DNA of 8,202 nucleotides, taken from positions 1 through 8,202 of the forward strand of contig DASTHS010000105.1 in assembly GCA_035718085.1 (NCBI GenBank). The letters are read 5' to 3'. The DNA is from DASTHS01 sp035718085 (lineage in GTDB: Bacteria; Actinomycetota; Acidimicrobiia; Acidimicrobiales; Palsa-688). The notes under the pieces are model-generated. The model was not told the DNA's origin and searched no databases. It saw only the letters and a list, made by a program, of their open reading frames with translations. Made by a program: the position numbers and the translations under genes. Positions 1-5,949 of the stretch are shown piece by piece. The stretch's first letter is position 1. Each line of letters starts with the position of its first letter.

Positions 1-16
1 GATCCTACCGGTCGGG

Positions 17-1051
17 CTACGAGGTCAGCTGGCGCTTGAGGTCGACCAGCACCGGCACCGGGCCCGGGTCGATGCCGGCCTCGGCGGCCATCCACAGCGA
101 CACGTAGTCGCCGAAGAGGATGAGGTCCATCAGCTGGGCGAGGTCGCCGTCGCCGGCGGCGTGCACCTCGACCACGTCGGCGACCACCTCGCGCAGCAGC
201 TCGCCCACCAGCTCGAAGCGCCGGCCGACCTGGGGGTGCTCGCCGTCGTGGCGCAGGGCCACCGCGGTGAGCACCTGGCGGGTCACGTCGCCGTGCTGTC
301 CCCAGCCGCACACCTCGTTGTGGCACAGCTCGGGCTGTGCGGCGGAGAACGCGGGCGCCTTGGCGTTCTCGTTGACCTGGGTCTGCCAGCGCCGGGCCGC
401 GGTGGCGCCGATCGAACCGCCGCCGTGCACGAGGGGGATGGTGCGGCCGATGCGGCGGGCCACGTCGGCGGCGGCCGACGTGTCGCCGGCGACGGCCAGC
501 TCGTCACGACGACGGCGCAGCTGGTCGAGGGCGGCGTCGACCCAGTACGAGCCGCCGGGCAGCAGGCCGATCTCCTCGAGCACGACCAGCGGGGGGAAGG
601 CCATCGAGGGCAGCGCGGCGCGTGGCTGCGGGATGTCGGCGGGCACCTCGATCACGGGTGCTCCCCAGCTGTCGCCGAGGTGGCGCAGCTCGCCGCCCGA
701 GGTCACCACCACCATGCGGGCCCCGCTCACCGCCGCGTCGGACGCGGCCTGGATCGTCTCCTCGGTGTTGCCCGACGCCGAGATGGCGAACACCAGGCAC
801 CCGTCACCGACGAACGCGGGGCACTCGTAGCCCTTCACGGTGAGCACCGGCACCGGCAGCAGCGTGGAGGCCACGGCGTGCACCACGTCACCGGCGGCGC
901 CGCTGCCGCCCATGCCGATGACGACCACCGACTCGACGTCCTCGCGGGCCGGCAGGCCCTCCACCCCTCGCGACCGGGCGACGGCGGCCTCCGCCTGCTC
1001 GGGGAACTGTTCGGCGAGGGCGAACATCCCGACGGTGTCGAGCACGCTCAT
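17..1051 (-). CDS. SIS-domain bifunctional phosphoglucose/phosphomannose isomerase
   Basis: The 344-residue product matches the bifunctional phosphoglucose/phosphomannose isomerase family, which interconverts fructose-6-P with glucose-6-P or mannose-6-P in the cytoplasm. Visible motifs are the first SIS sugar-phosphate loop GMGGSG (46-51), the second SASGNTEET (91-99), PQPRAALP (141-148), NENAKAPAF (227-235) and ELCHNEVCGW (241-250). By analogy with the archaeal enzyme, Glu228 and His244 would be the catalytic pair. The C-terminal segment with GIDPGPVPVLVDLK is also typical of the family. The length is normal. The ATG overlaps the upstream Trm112-like stop by 4 nt (ATGA) and has no clear Shine-Dalgarno of its own, so translation is probably coupled. 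It ends in TAG. Mycobacterial homologues in this position are sometimes considered degenerate, but this copy keeps the key residues. Family assignment is secure; the preferred substrate is not settled by sequence. Confidence 0.9.
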   Translation of the reverse strand: MSVLDTVGMFALAEQFPEQAEAAVARSRGVEGLPAREDVESVVVIGMGGSGAAGDVVHAVASTLLPVPVLTVKGYECPAFVGDGCLVFAISASGNTEETIQAASDAAVSGARMVVVTSGGELRHLGDSWGAPVIEVPADIPQPRAALPSMAFPPLVVLEEIGLLPGGSYWVDAALDQLRRRRDELAVAGDTSAAADVARRIGRTIPLVHGGGSIGATAARRWQTQVNENAKAPAFSAAQPELCHNEVCGWGQHGDVTRQVLTAVALRHDGEHPQVGRRFELVGELLREVVADVVEVHAAGDGDLAQLMDLILFGDYVSLWMAAEAGIDPGPVPVLVDLKRQLTS

Positions 1052-1299
1052 GCCGCGCCGCCGGCGGGGTCGAAGGTCGGCCGGATGCCCCGCTCCGCGG
1101 CGAGGGCCTCCAGCCGGGCCGCCTCGTCGGCGTCGACGGTGGTGGCCTCGTCGATGAGCATGTTCGGGATCCCGTCGACGACGTCGTAGCGCCGGCGCAG
1201 GCGAGGGTTGTAGAGGAACCCCTCGTCGGCGAAGTACAGCAGCGGGCCCTTGTCGTCGGGGCAGGCGAGGATCTCGAGGAGGGCGGGGTCGAGGCTCAT
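1048..1299 (-). CDS. Trm112-like small protein (YcaR family)
   Basis: This is an 83-residue protein beginning MSLDPALLEILACP. The opening is the hallmark of the Trm112/YcaR (UPF0434) family, small proteins that in eukaryotes and archaea activate methyltransferases; the bacterial role is poorly defined. The central DGIPNMLIDEA (residues 42-52) is the second family signature. Classical members have two cysteine pairs for zinc. Here only Cys13 remains, followed by PDDKG, and the position of the second pair reads LYNPRLRRRY, so a zinc site is unlikely. I recall similar actinobacterial versions. The start was placed at the ATG at 1297-1299 because an AAGGA Shine-Dalgarno lies 9 nt upstream and because the frame further upstream is only antisense-like sequence inside the mutase gene. 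Both ends overlap the neighbours by ATGA, placing it in one translationally coupled unit with the mutase and the isomerase. Confidence 0.88.
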   Translation of the reverse strand: MSLDPALLEILACPDDKGPLLYFADEGFLYNPRLRRRYDVVDGIPNMLIDEATTVDADEAARLEALAAERGIRPTFDPAGGAA

Positions 1300-2654
1300 G
1301 CGGAGAGGTCCTTGATCAGGGCGACGACCTCGTCGGTGCGCGCCGCGCACTCCGGCGCGGTGGGAGCCTCGAGGTTGAGGCGCAGCAGCGGCTCGGTGTT
1401 CGACGGGCGGAGGTTGAACCACCAGTCGCCGAGGTCGACGGTCAGGCCGTCGAGGCGGTCGACGGTGGCGTCGGGGTGCGATGCGCTGAAGGCGCGGGCG
1501 ACGGCCTCGATCACGGCGGCGGGGTCGGCGACCTCGGTGTTGATCTCACCGGAGCCGGCGTAGCGCTCGAAGTCGCGCCGGATCTCCGACAGCGGCCGGT
1601 GGTCGCGCGACAGCAGCTCGAGCACGACCAGCGCGGCGATGCAACCGGAGTCGGCCCGGTGGTTGTCGCGGAAGTAGTAGTGGCCGGAGTGCTCGCCGCC
1701 GAACACGGCGCCGGTGCGGGCCATCTCGGCCTTGATGAACGAGTGGCCGACCCGGGTGCGCACCGGGGTGCCCCCCCGTTCGCGCACCACCTCGGGCACC
1801 GCCTTCGAGCAGATGAGGTTGTGCAGCACCGTCGACCCGGGGTGCTTGTCGAGCATGGCGGCGGCGACCATCGCGGTGGTGGTCGAGCCCGACACCGGCT
1901 CGCCCCGGTCGTCGACCAGGAAGCAGCGGTCGGCGTCGCCGTCGAAGGCCAGGCCGACGTCGGCCCCGGTGGCGGTGACCTCCGCCCGGAGGGCGACGAG
2001 GTTGGCGGGCTGGATCGGGTCGGCAGGGTGGTTGGGGAAGGTGCCGTCGAGCTCGCCGAAGAGCACCTCGAGGGCGAACGGCAGGCCGTCGAAGACGGCG
2101 GGCACCACCAGGCCCCCCATGCCGTTCGCGGTGTCGGCGACCACCTTGAGCGGGCGCAGGGCGGCGGTGTCGACGAACGACCGCACCTTGGTGGCGTAGT
2201 CGGCCAGCACGTCGCGCGTGGTGACGCGCCCGGTGCGGCTGGCGGGCGCGGGCTCCGGGCCGGCGACGGCGTCGCGGATGTCGGCCAGCCCCGACTCGAT
2301 GCCGACCGGCCGGGCGCCGGCCAGGCACAGCTTGATGCCGTTGTACCGGGCCGGGTTGTGCGAGGCGGTGAACATGGCCCCGGGGGCGTCGAGTGCCCCC
2401 GCCGCGAAGTAGAGCTCGTCGGTCGAGGTCATGCCGAGGTCGACGACGTCGACGCCGGCGGCGGTGACGCCGGCCGCGAAGGCCGCCACGAGCTCGACGC
2501 CGCTCGGTCGCATGTCGCGGGCGACCAGCACGGTCGACGCGCCGGCGAAGTCCGCGAACGCCCTACCGACGCGGCGGCACAGCTCGGCGTCGAGCTGGTC
2601 GGGCACCGTGCCCCGGATGTCGTAGGCCTTGAAGATGGCGTCGAGGGCAGCCAT
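1296..2654 (-). CDS. manB: Phosphomannomutase/phosphoglucomutase
   Basis: This 452-residue enzyme is an alpha-D-phosphohexomutase that moves phosphate between C6 and C1 of mannose or glucose, supplying mannose-1-P for GDP-mannose or glucose-1-P for UDP/ADP-glucose. All four family signatures are present in order: TASHNP (96-101) with the phospho-accepting Ser98, the metal loop DGDADR (238-243) with three aspartates, the sugar-binding GEHSGH (320-325), and the phosphate-binding RPSNTEP (416-422). The N-terminal KAYDIRG is also typical and the length is normal. The GEHSGH form is shared by PMM/PGM enzymes of the AlgC type, so dual specificity is plausible. It starts at an ATG 27 nt after the membrane-protein stop, and a small hairpin covers its weak ribosome-binding region. 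Its stop overlaps the Trm112-like start. Confidence 0.95.
   Translation of the reverse strand: MAALDAIFKAYDIRGTVPDQLDAELCRRVGRAFADFAGASTVLVARDMRPSGVELVAAFAAGVTAAGVDVVDLGMTSTDELYFAAGALDAPGAMFTASHNPARYNGIKLCLAGARPVGIESGLADIRDAVAGPEPAPASRTGRVTTRDVLADYATKVRSFVDTAALRPLKVVADTANGMGGLVVPAVFDGLPFALEVLFGELDGTFPNHPADPIQPANLVALRAEVTATGADVGLAFDGDADRCFLVDDRGEPVSGSTTTAMVAAAMLDKHPGSTVLHNLICSKAVPEVVRERGGTPVRTRVGHSFIKAEMARTGAVFGGEHSGHYYFRDNHRADSGCIAALVVLELLSRDHRPLSEIRRDFERYAGSGEINTEVADPAAVIEAVARAFSASHPDATVDRLDGLTVDLGDWWFNLRPSNTEPLLRLNLEAPTAPECAARTDEVVALIKDLSA
1309..1313 (-). promoter_or_regulatory. Ribosome binding site of the Trm112-like gene
   Basis: AAGGA on the minus strand lies 9 nt before the ATG at 1299, inside the last codons of the mutase. 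It decides the start of the Trm112-like gene against upstream in-frame alternatives. Confidence 0.6.
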
Positions 2655-2658
2655 GGCG

Positions 2659-2676
2659 GCCTGGAACGTACCAGGC
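2659..2676 (-). repeat. Intercistronic inverted repeat before manB
   Basis: On the transcribed (minus) strand a perfect 6-bp stem GCCTGG/CCAGGC encloses the loop TACGTT. It fills most of the gap between the membrane-protein stop and the manB start and ends 4 nt before the ATG. The only Shine-Dalgarno-like bases for manB (AGG, 5 nt before the ATG) are in its 3' arm, so folding would hide them. It has no T-tract and is too short for a convincing terminator. A modest effect on translation is possible; it may also be chance in GC-rich DNA. Confidence 0.4.
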
Positions 2677-2681
2677 GGCGA

Positions 2682-5288
2682 TCAGGCCCCCGCCGCCGCC
2701 CCGGCCGCGTGGCGGGGGGCGGGCCGCCGGCGCCGCGCCACGTCGAGCAGCTGGGGGCGGGCGAGCACGACCAGGCCACCGAGGCCGACCAGGGTCATCA
2801 CGAAGCCGGCCCAGTCGACGCTCGTGTAGCCGTAGTGCAAGGTGACGTGGGTGGCGTCGGGCACCACCACCATGAGGTTGGGCGTGGCCCGGTACACCTG
2901 GCCGGCCCCGCTCGCCTGCCAGTTCGGGAAGTAGGAGGTGCGCACCAGCACCGGCACGCCCGGCCGGTCGACGTCGAAGCTGATGGTGTCGGTGCCCTGC
3001 CGCACGGCGCTGACCTGCACCGGTGGCAGCGGCACCCGGGGCGGCGTGGTGTCGGATGCGGGCACCCGGGCCCACGACCGCGGCCCGGACGCCGTCTCGA
3101 CGACGTCCCAACGGGAGGGGTCGAGGTACCAGGCCTGCGAGAGCTTGAGCCAGCCGGCGCCGGGATCGCCGAAGCCGGTGGCCACGACCGGCTGGTCGAC
3201 CATCGGGCTCACCATCGGGGCGTCGAGCACCTCGTAGATCTTCCAGGTGCGCTGCACCGTGCTGGTCTGGTTGTTGGTGGTCTCGCTCACCGGGAAGGGG
3301 CCGACGGTGGCGGCCAGCCGCAGCGACGGGTCGACGTCGGCCGCCTGCTCGATGTCGGGGGTGATGGCCATGAACCACTTCACGCCGAGCATCTGCAGGT
3401 GCTGCACGCCGAGCGGCACGTTCGGCGACGAGGGGTACTGCAGCCCGCGCATGGGGTCGGAGGGCTGGTCGGAGAGCTCGGCCGCGTCGAGGAAGTGGTA
3501 GGGCGTCGTGGCCGACGACTCGTAGTAGAGGCCCTCCATCGACCCGATGCACCCGTGGGTGAAGTAGGGCAGCAGCATGAGGGCGTCGGGGGTGCCCATC
3601 TGGTCGAGCGACGGCTCGTACTCCCACATGGCCCGGCCGCAGCCGTAGGCGGGGTCGTTGCCGAGCTGGCGCATCTTGGCGATGAGGGCGAAGAACTCCG
3701 CCCGGCGCGCCTTGCCGGGCGACTCGTAGCCGGAGTAGTTCCAGCTCACCCAGTCGGGCACGTACGACGCGGCCGCCGACGAGATGCCGGCCCAGCTCCA
3801 ACGGCCCCCGGCGACGGTGTGGCCGCCCGGCAGCTGGCGCAGCGGGTAGGCCACCCAGACGTAGGTGACCAGCAGGAACGCCAAGGGCACCGGGAGCAGG
3901 CTGCGCCGCAGCAGCGGGCGCAGCCGCGCCGAGCGCACCGCCAGCGTGCCGAGCTCGGCGGCGGCCACACCGACGAGCAGGTAGAGGCTGAGGAACCAGA
4001 ACGGCAGCACGCGGGCGTTCCAGAGCCGGGCGTCGGGGGCGTAGCGGAACACCACGGCGCACGCGACGGCCATCCACGCCAGCCACACCCCGAGGCGGTT
4101 GCGGCGGGCGAACGCCAGGGCGGCGCCGACGGCGGCCAGGCCGAACAACCAGGTGTCGCTCTTCGGGAACAGGGTCGTGAGGTAGGTGGTGATCTTCCCG
4201 TACCCCATGTTGGTGGCGTAGGGCAGGCGCAGCTCGAACGGGAGCGCCCACACCGCCACGACCAGCCCGGCGACGACCAGCACCGGCACGAGGAAGCGGG
4301 CGCTGCGACGGCGGCCCGGCTCCACCGCGGCCATGACCGCCGCGCCGCCGGCGGCGAAGAAGAGGGGCAGCACGTGCGACACGGCGCAGGCGGCCAGCAC
4401 GGCGGCGGCGACCGCGCGGCCCCGCCCGGTGCGCAGCCCCCGGGCCACCAGGCCGAGGAACAGCACGGCCAGCGACAGGCTGATCGAGAAGGAGAACTCG
4501 CCGGCCATCGTCGAGGCGATGTTGCCGCCGTAGATGGTGAAGTCCCGGCTGAAGAGGTAGGCGACCGAGGCCAGCGCCAGGCACGCCGGCACGGGGAAGC
4601 GCGACCTCGACAACCGTCCGAGGGCCCAGGCGGCCACGGGGAGGGTGACCAGGCCGGCGACCGACACGAGCTTGAAGGCGATGTCGTAGGGCACCACGTA
4701 GCTCACGAACGCGATCGCGAACATGGGCAGGGGGAAGTAGTAGGTCAGTGCCGGGAAGCCGGCGTACCAGTCGGGCGCCCAGCCGGTGAGGCGCAGCGAC
4801 GGGATGAGGTGCGCCTTGACGAAGGCGGGCAGCCACACGTGGGCACCCATGTCGCCGCCCGCCGGCGTGGTGTTGGCGAACAGCAGCGACGGCTTCAGCT
4901 CCACGAAGGTGAACACCACGCAGGCGACCACGACGCCGAAGGTGGTGACCGCCTCCGGCCAGGTGCGGGCCGACAGCGCCGCCACGACCCGCGCGCCGCG
5001 CCGCTCCCACCACCGCTCCGGCATGGGCAGGTCGTCGCCGTCCCCGTCACCGCCGTCCCCGTGGGGCGGCCCGTCGCCCGCCCCGGCGCCCTCCGCCGGG
5101 GCGCCGCCGTGCTCGGCCGTCGAGGGGGGAGCGGTGTCGACGACGTCGTCGGGTGCAGGTGCCCCGGCGGGGCGCGCGGCACCGGGCGGGGCGAGCACCG
5201 CCAGGCGTTCGGCGCCGCCCTGGACGTCGGCCGGGCGCGCGTCGGGCACGACCAGGTCGTCGGCCGGCCGGTGGTCGGGGGCGTCCAC
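2682..5288 (-). CDS. Multi-pass membrane protein, PTPS-related / GT-C-like family
   Basis: This 868-residue integral membrane protein has an overall layout resembling Pfam's '6-pyruvoyl-tetrahydropterin synthase related' membrane family. Despite that name, the family is usually thought to resemble GT-C glycosyltransferases that use lipid-linked sugars. Residues 1-90 are a Pro/Ala/Gly/Asp-rich, probably disordered cytoplasmic tail. The first membrane helix is about 113-132, followed by the external motif GGDMGAH (144-150; Asp146 is a candidate catalytic acid) and LTYYFPLPMF (181-190). Further helices lie around 205-224, 268-285, 294-320, 332-350, 379-394, 401-415, 428-447 and 465-481. A large extracytoplasmic region spans about 485-820, and a last helix (826-843) precedes a basic tail. 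The GTG at 5288 was chosen because AGGA lies 9 nt upstream and the codons after it keep coding-like third-position GC; the ATG at residue 89 is an alternative giving 780 residues. Its position next to manB suggests a mannose- or hexose-dependent envelope glycosylation role. The exact reaction is unknown. Confidence 0.8.
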   Translation of the reverse strand: MDAPDHRPADDLVVPDARPADVQGGAERLAVLAPPGAARPAGAPAPDDVVDTAPPSTAEHGGAPAEGAGAGDGPPHGDGGDGDGDDLPMPERWWERRGARVVAALSARTWPEAVTTFGVVVACVVFTFVELKPSLLFANTTPAGGDMGAHVWLPAFVKAHLIPSLRLTGWAPDWYAGFPALTYYFPLPMFAIAFVSYVVPYDIAFKLVSVAGLVTLPVAAWALGRLSRSRFPVPACLALASVAYLFSRDFTIYGGNIASTMAGEFSFSISLSLAVLFLGLVARGLRTGRGRAVAAAVLAACAVSHVLPLFFAAGGAAVMAAVEPGRRRSARFLVPVLVVAGLVVAVWALPFELRLPYATNMGYGKITTYLTTLFPKSDTWLFGLAAVGAALAFARRNRLGVWLAWMAVACAVVFRYAPDARLWNARVLPFWFLSLYLLVGVAAAELGTLAVRSARLRPLLRRSLLPVPLAFLLVTYVWVAYPLRQLPGGHTVAGGRWSWAGISSAAASYVPDWVSWNYSGYESPGKARRAEFFALIAKMRQLGNDPAYGCGRAMWEYEPSLDQMGTPDALMLLPYFTHGCIGSMEGLYYESSATTPYHFLDAAELSDQPSDPMRGLQYPSSPNVPLGVQHLQMLGVKWFMAITPDIEQAADVDPSLRLAATVGPFPVSETTNNQTSTVQRTWKIYEVLDAPMVSPMVDQPVVATGFGDPGAGWLKLSQAWYLDPSRWDVVETASGPRSWARVPASDTTPPRVPLPPVQVSAVRQGTDTISFDVDRPGVPVLVRTSYFPNWQASGAGQVYRATPNLMVVVPDATHVTLHYGYTSVDWAGFVMTLVGLGGLVVLARPQLLDVARRRRPAPRHAAGAAAGA

Positions 5289-5297
5289 GGCCGCACA

Positions 5298-5301
5298 TCC
5301 T
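5298..5301 (-). promoter_or_regulatory. Ribosome binding site of the membrane-protein gene
   Basis: AGGA on the minus strand sits 9 nt before the GTG at 5288. It supports this start over the in-frame position further upstream (5411), which would overlap the zinc-ribbon gene, and over the internal ATG at 5024. Confidence 0.5.
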
Positions 5302-5347
5302 GCCCGGTGCCCCTCCGCCAGTGGGTGCAGTGGGCGCGGACGGCGCC

Positions 5348-5515
5348 TCAGCGCTGGGCGGCGAGCTCCAGCACGTCGGCGAGGGGGAGGGCGCCTCCGG
5401 CCGCCTCCCACCAGCGGGCGTCGCAGGCCGAGCAGCTGGCCATGCGCACGGCCTCACCGTGCAGGTGCATGTCGATCACGACGAGCTGGCGGGTCTGGCA
5501 CGTGGGGCAGCGCAT
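5348..5515 (-). CDS. Small double-CXXC zinc-ribbon protein (55 aa)
   Basis: This 55-residue protein is easily missed by length filters. It begins MRCPTCQTRQLVVIDMHLHG, with Cys3/Cys6 forming one CXXC knuckle, and Cys28/Cys31 in SCSACDARWW forming the second. The 21-residue spacing between knuckles fits a zinc ribbon. A Trp-Trp pair (35-36) and a leucine-rich amphipathic tail (about 44-53, LPLADVLELA) follow. The start is strongly supported by GAGAGGTGA, one of the best Shine-Dalgarno sequences in the window, 7 nt before the ATG; the gene ends in TGA 59 nt before the membrane-protein start. I do not recognise a named family. The role could be nucleic-acid or protein binding, or small regulation. 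It lies in the same direction between the DUF3499-like gene and the membrane-protein gene and is probably co-transcribed with them. Confidence 0.75.
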   Translation of the reverse strand: MRCPTCQTRQLVVIDMHLHGEAVRMASCSACDARWWEAAGGALPLADVLELAAQR

Positions 5516-5522
5516 GGCCGGG

Positions 5523-5531
5523 TCACCTCTC
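5523..5531 (-). promoter_or_regulatory. Strong Shine-Dalgarno of the zinc-ribbon gene
   Basis: GAGAGGTGA on the minus strand is close to the ideal anti-16S complement and lies 7 nt before the ATG at 5515. The rest of the 114-nt gap (5516-5629) shows no TANNNT -10 element and no clear terminator, consistent with read-through from the DUF3499-like gene. Confidence 0.7.
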
Positions 5532-5629
5532 GGGTCGTGCGCCCGGGGTGGGCGCGTGCGGCCGCCGCTGCGCCCGCCCCCTTGGCATCGGCATCGCCGG
5601 CCGGCCCTTGAGCGCGGTCGGCCCTCTCC

Positions 5630-5866
5630 TCAGGAGACGAGGCGCTCGCTGAGCCCGGGCACCCGGCGCGCCACGCGCCGGTCGACCAGGCCCCACCCGC
5701 GCGGCGGCCGCAGCCGGCCGGCGTGGTCGGCGCACATGCCCCACTGGTCGCCGGCGGCGCCCGGCGCATCGTCGAGCCACACGCAGCTGCCGGCGTAGTC
5801 GTAGGTCAGCCACGCCACCGCCGGCTGCGCGCACCCCGGGCGCGCGCAGTGCGGTGTCCCGGTCAC
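5630..5866 (-). CDS. DUF3499-like conserved actinobacterial protein
   Basis: This 78-residue protein resembles the actinobacterial DUF3499 family, whose function is unknown. Visible family features are an N-terminal cysteine pair (Cys7, Cys12 in CARPGC), an alternating hydrophobic-aromatic strand AVAWLTYDYAG (16-26), then MCADHAGRLRPPRGW (44-58) with Cys45 and His48. The four residues could form a zinc site. In mycobacteria and streptomycetes I recall a DUF3499 gene just upstream of the manB / SIS-isomerase genes, matching the layout here. The start is uncertain: GTG at 5866 sits 7 nt after a TACCGT -10-like element (possible leaderless start), while a GTG at 5893 would give 87 residues but has no good Shine-Dalgarno. 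It is likely the first gene of the leftward unit. Confidence 0.8.
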   Translation of the reverse strand: MTGTPHCARPGCAQPAVAWLTYDYAGSCVWLDDAPGAAGDQWGMCADHAGRLRPPRGWGLVDRRVARRVPGLSERLVS

Positions 5867-5873
5867 GCCGGCC

Positions 5874-5879
5874 ACGGTA
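5874..5879 (-). promoter_or_regulatory. Candidate -10 element for the leftward unit
   Basis: TACCGT on the minus strand fits the actinobacterial TANNNT -10 consensus and ends 7 nt before the GTG at 5866, so transcription would begin at or next to the start codon. No convincing -35 is visible, and TANNNT can arise by chance, so confidence is limited. Confidence 0.35.
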
Positions 5880-5911
5880 CCGCCGGGCGGCACCCCTGGC
5901 GCGGATGGCCT

Positions 5912-5927
5912 GCCCGTGCTAACGGGC
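5912..5927. repeat. Inverted repeat in the divergent intergenic region
   Basis: A perfect 6-bp inverted repeat, GCCCGT and ACGGGC around the 4-nt centre GCTA, lies between the two outward -10-like elements. Its centre is about 20 nt upstream of the ftsH -10, overlapping where the -35 should be. It could be an operator for a dimeric regulator or a small hairpin. No T-run follows on either strand. Confidence 0.4.
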
Positions 5928-5937
5928 GGCCACCGCC

Positions 5938-5943
5938 TACGAT
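5938..5943 (+). promoter_or_regulatory. -10 element of a probably leaderless ftsH promoter
   Basis: TACGAT fits the actinobacterial -10 consensus TANNNT. Its final T is 7 nt before the A of the ftsH ATG at 5950, the usual -10 to start-site distance, so the transcript should begin at the ATG itself. There is no Shine-Dalgarno in GATCTGCGC before the ATG, which agrees with leaderless translation. A weak -35 candidate, GTGCTA at 5916-5921, gives a 16-nt spacer. Confidence 0.65.
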
Positions 5944-5949
5944 CTGCGC

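Noticed and set aside
1..16. Sequence after the isomerase stop
   Set aside because: Sixteen bases are too few to call a gene or signal.
161..1189. A 342-residue plus-strand frame opposite the isomerase and Trm112-like genes
   Set aside because: It is a His/Gly/Ala-rich shadow of the SIS-domain gene, with no start signal and no recognisable domain.
1048..1422. A longer 124-residue version of the Trm112-like protein
   Set aside because: The extra 41 N-terminal residues are Arg/Ala/Pro-rich and lie inside the mutase coding region. The internal ATG has a good Shine-Dalgarno and matches the family start.
2563..5013. An 816-residue minus-strand frame overlapping the membrane protein
   Set aside because: It is an Arg/Ala/Gly/Pro-rich out-of-frame product. 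The alternative frame gives membrane helices and recognisable family motifs.
5516..5629. Possible small gene or promoter between the DUF3499-like and zinc-ribbon genes
   Set aside because: The only short frame gives an Arg/Pro-rich peptide, and apart from the Shine-Dalgarno of the next gene I see no -10 element or terminator.
1476..5798. A 1440-residue open frame on the plus strand running antisense through four genes
   Set aside because: Its product is dominated by Gly, His, Arg, Val, Ala, Glu and Gln with no domain. It is the usual stop-free shadow of GC-rich genes with G/C third positions, and the opposite strand carries clear enzyme motifs throughout.
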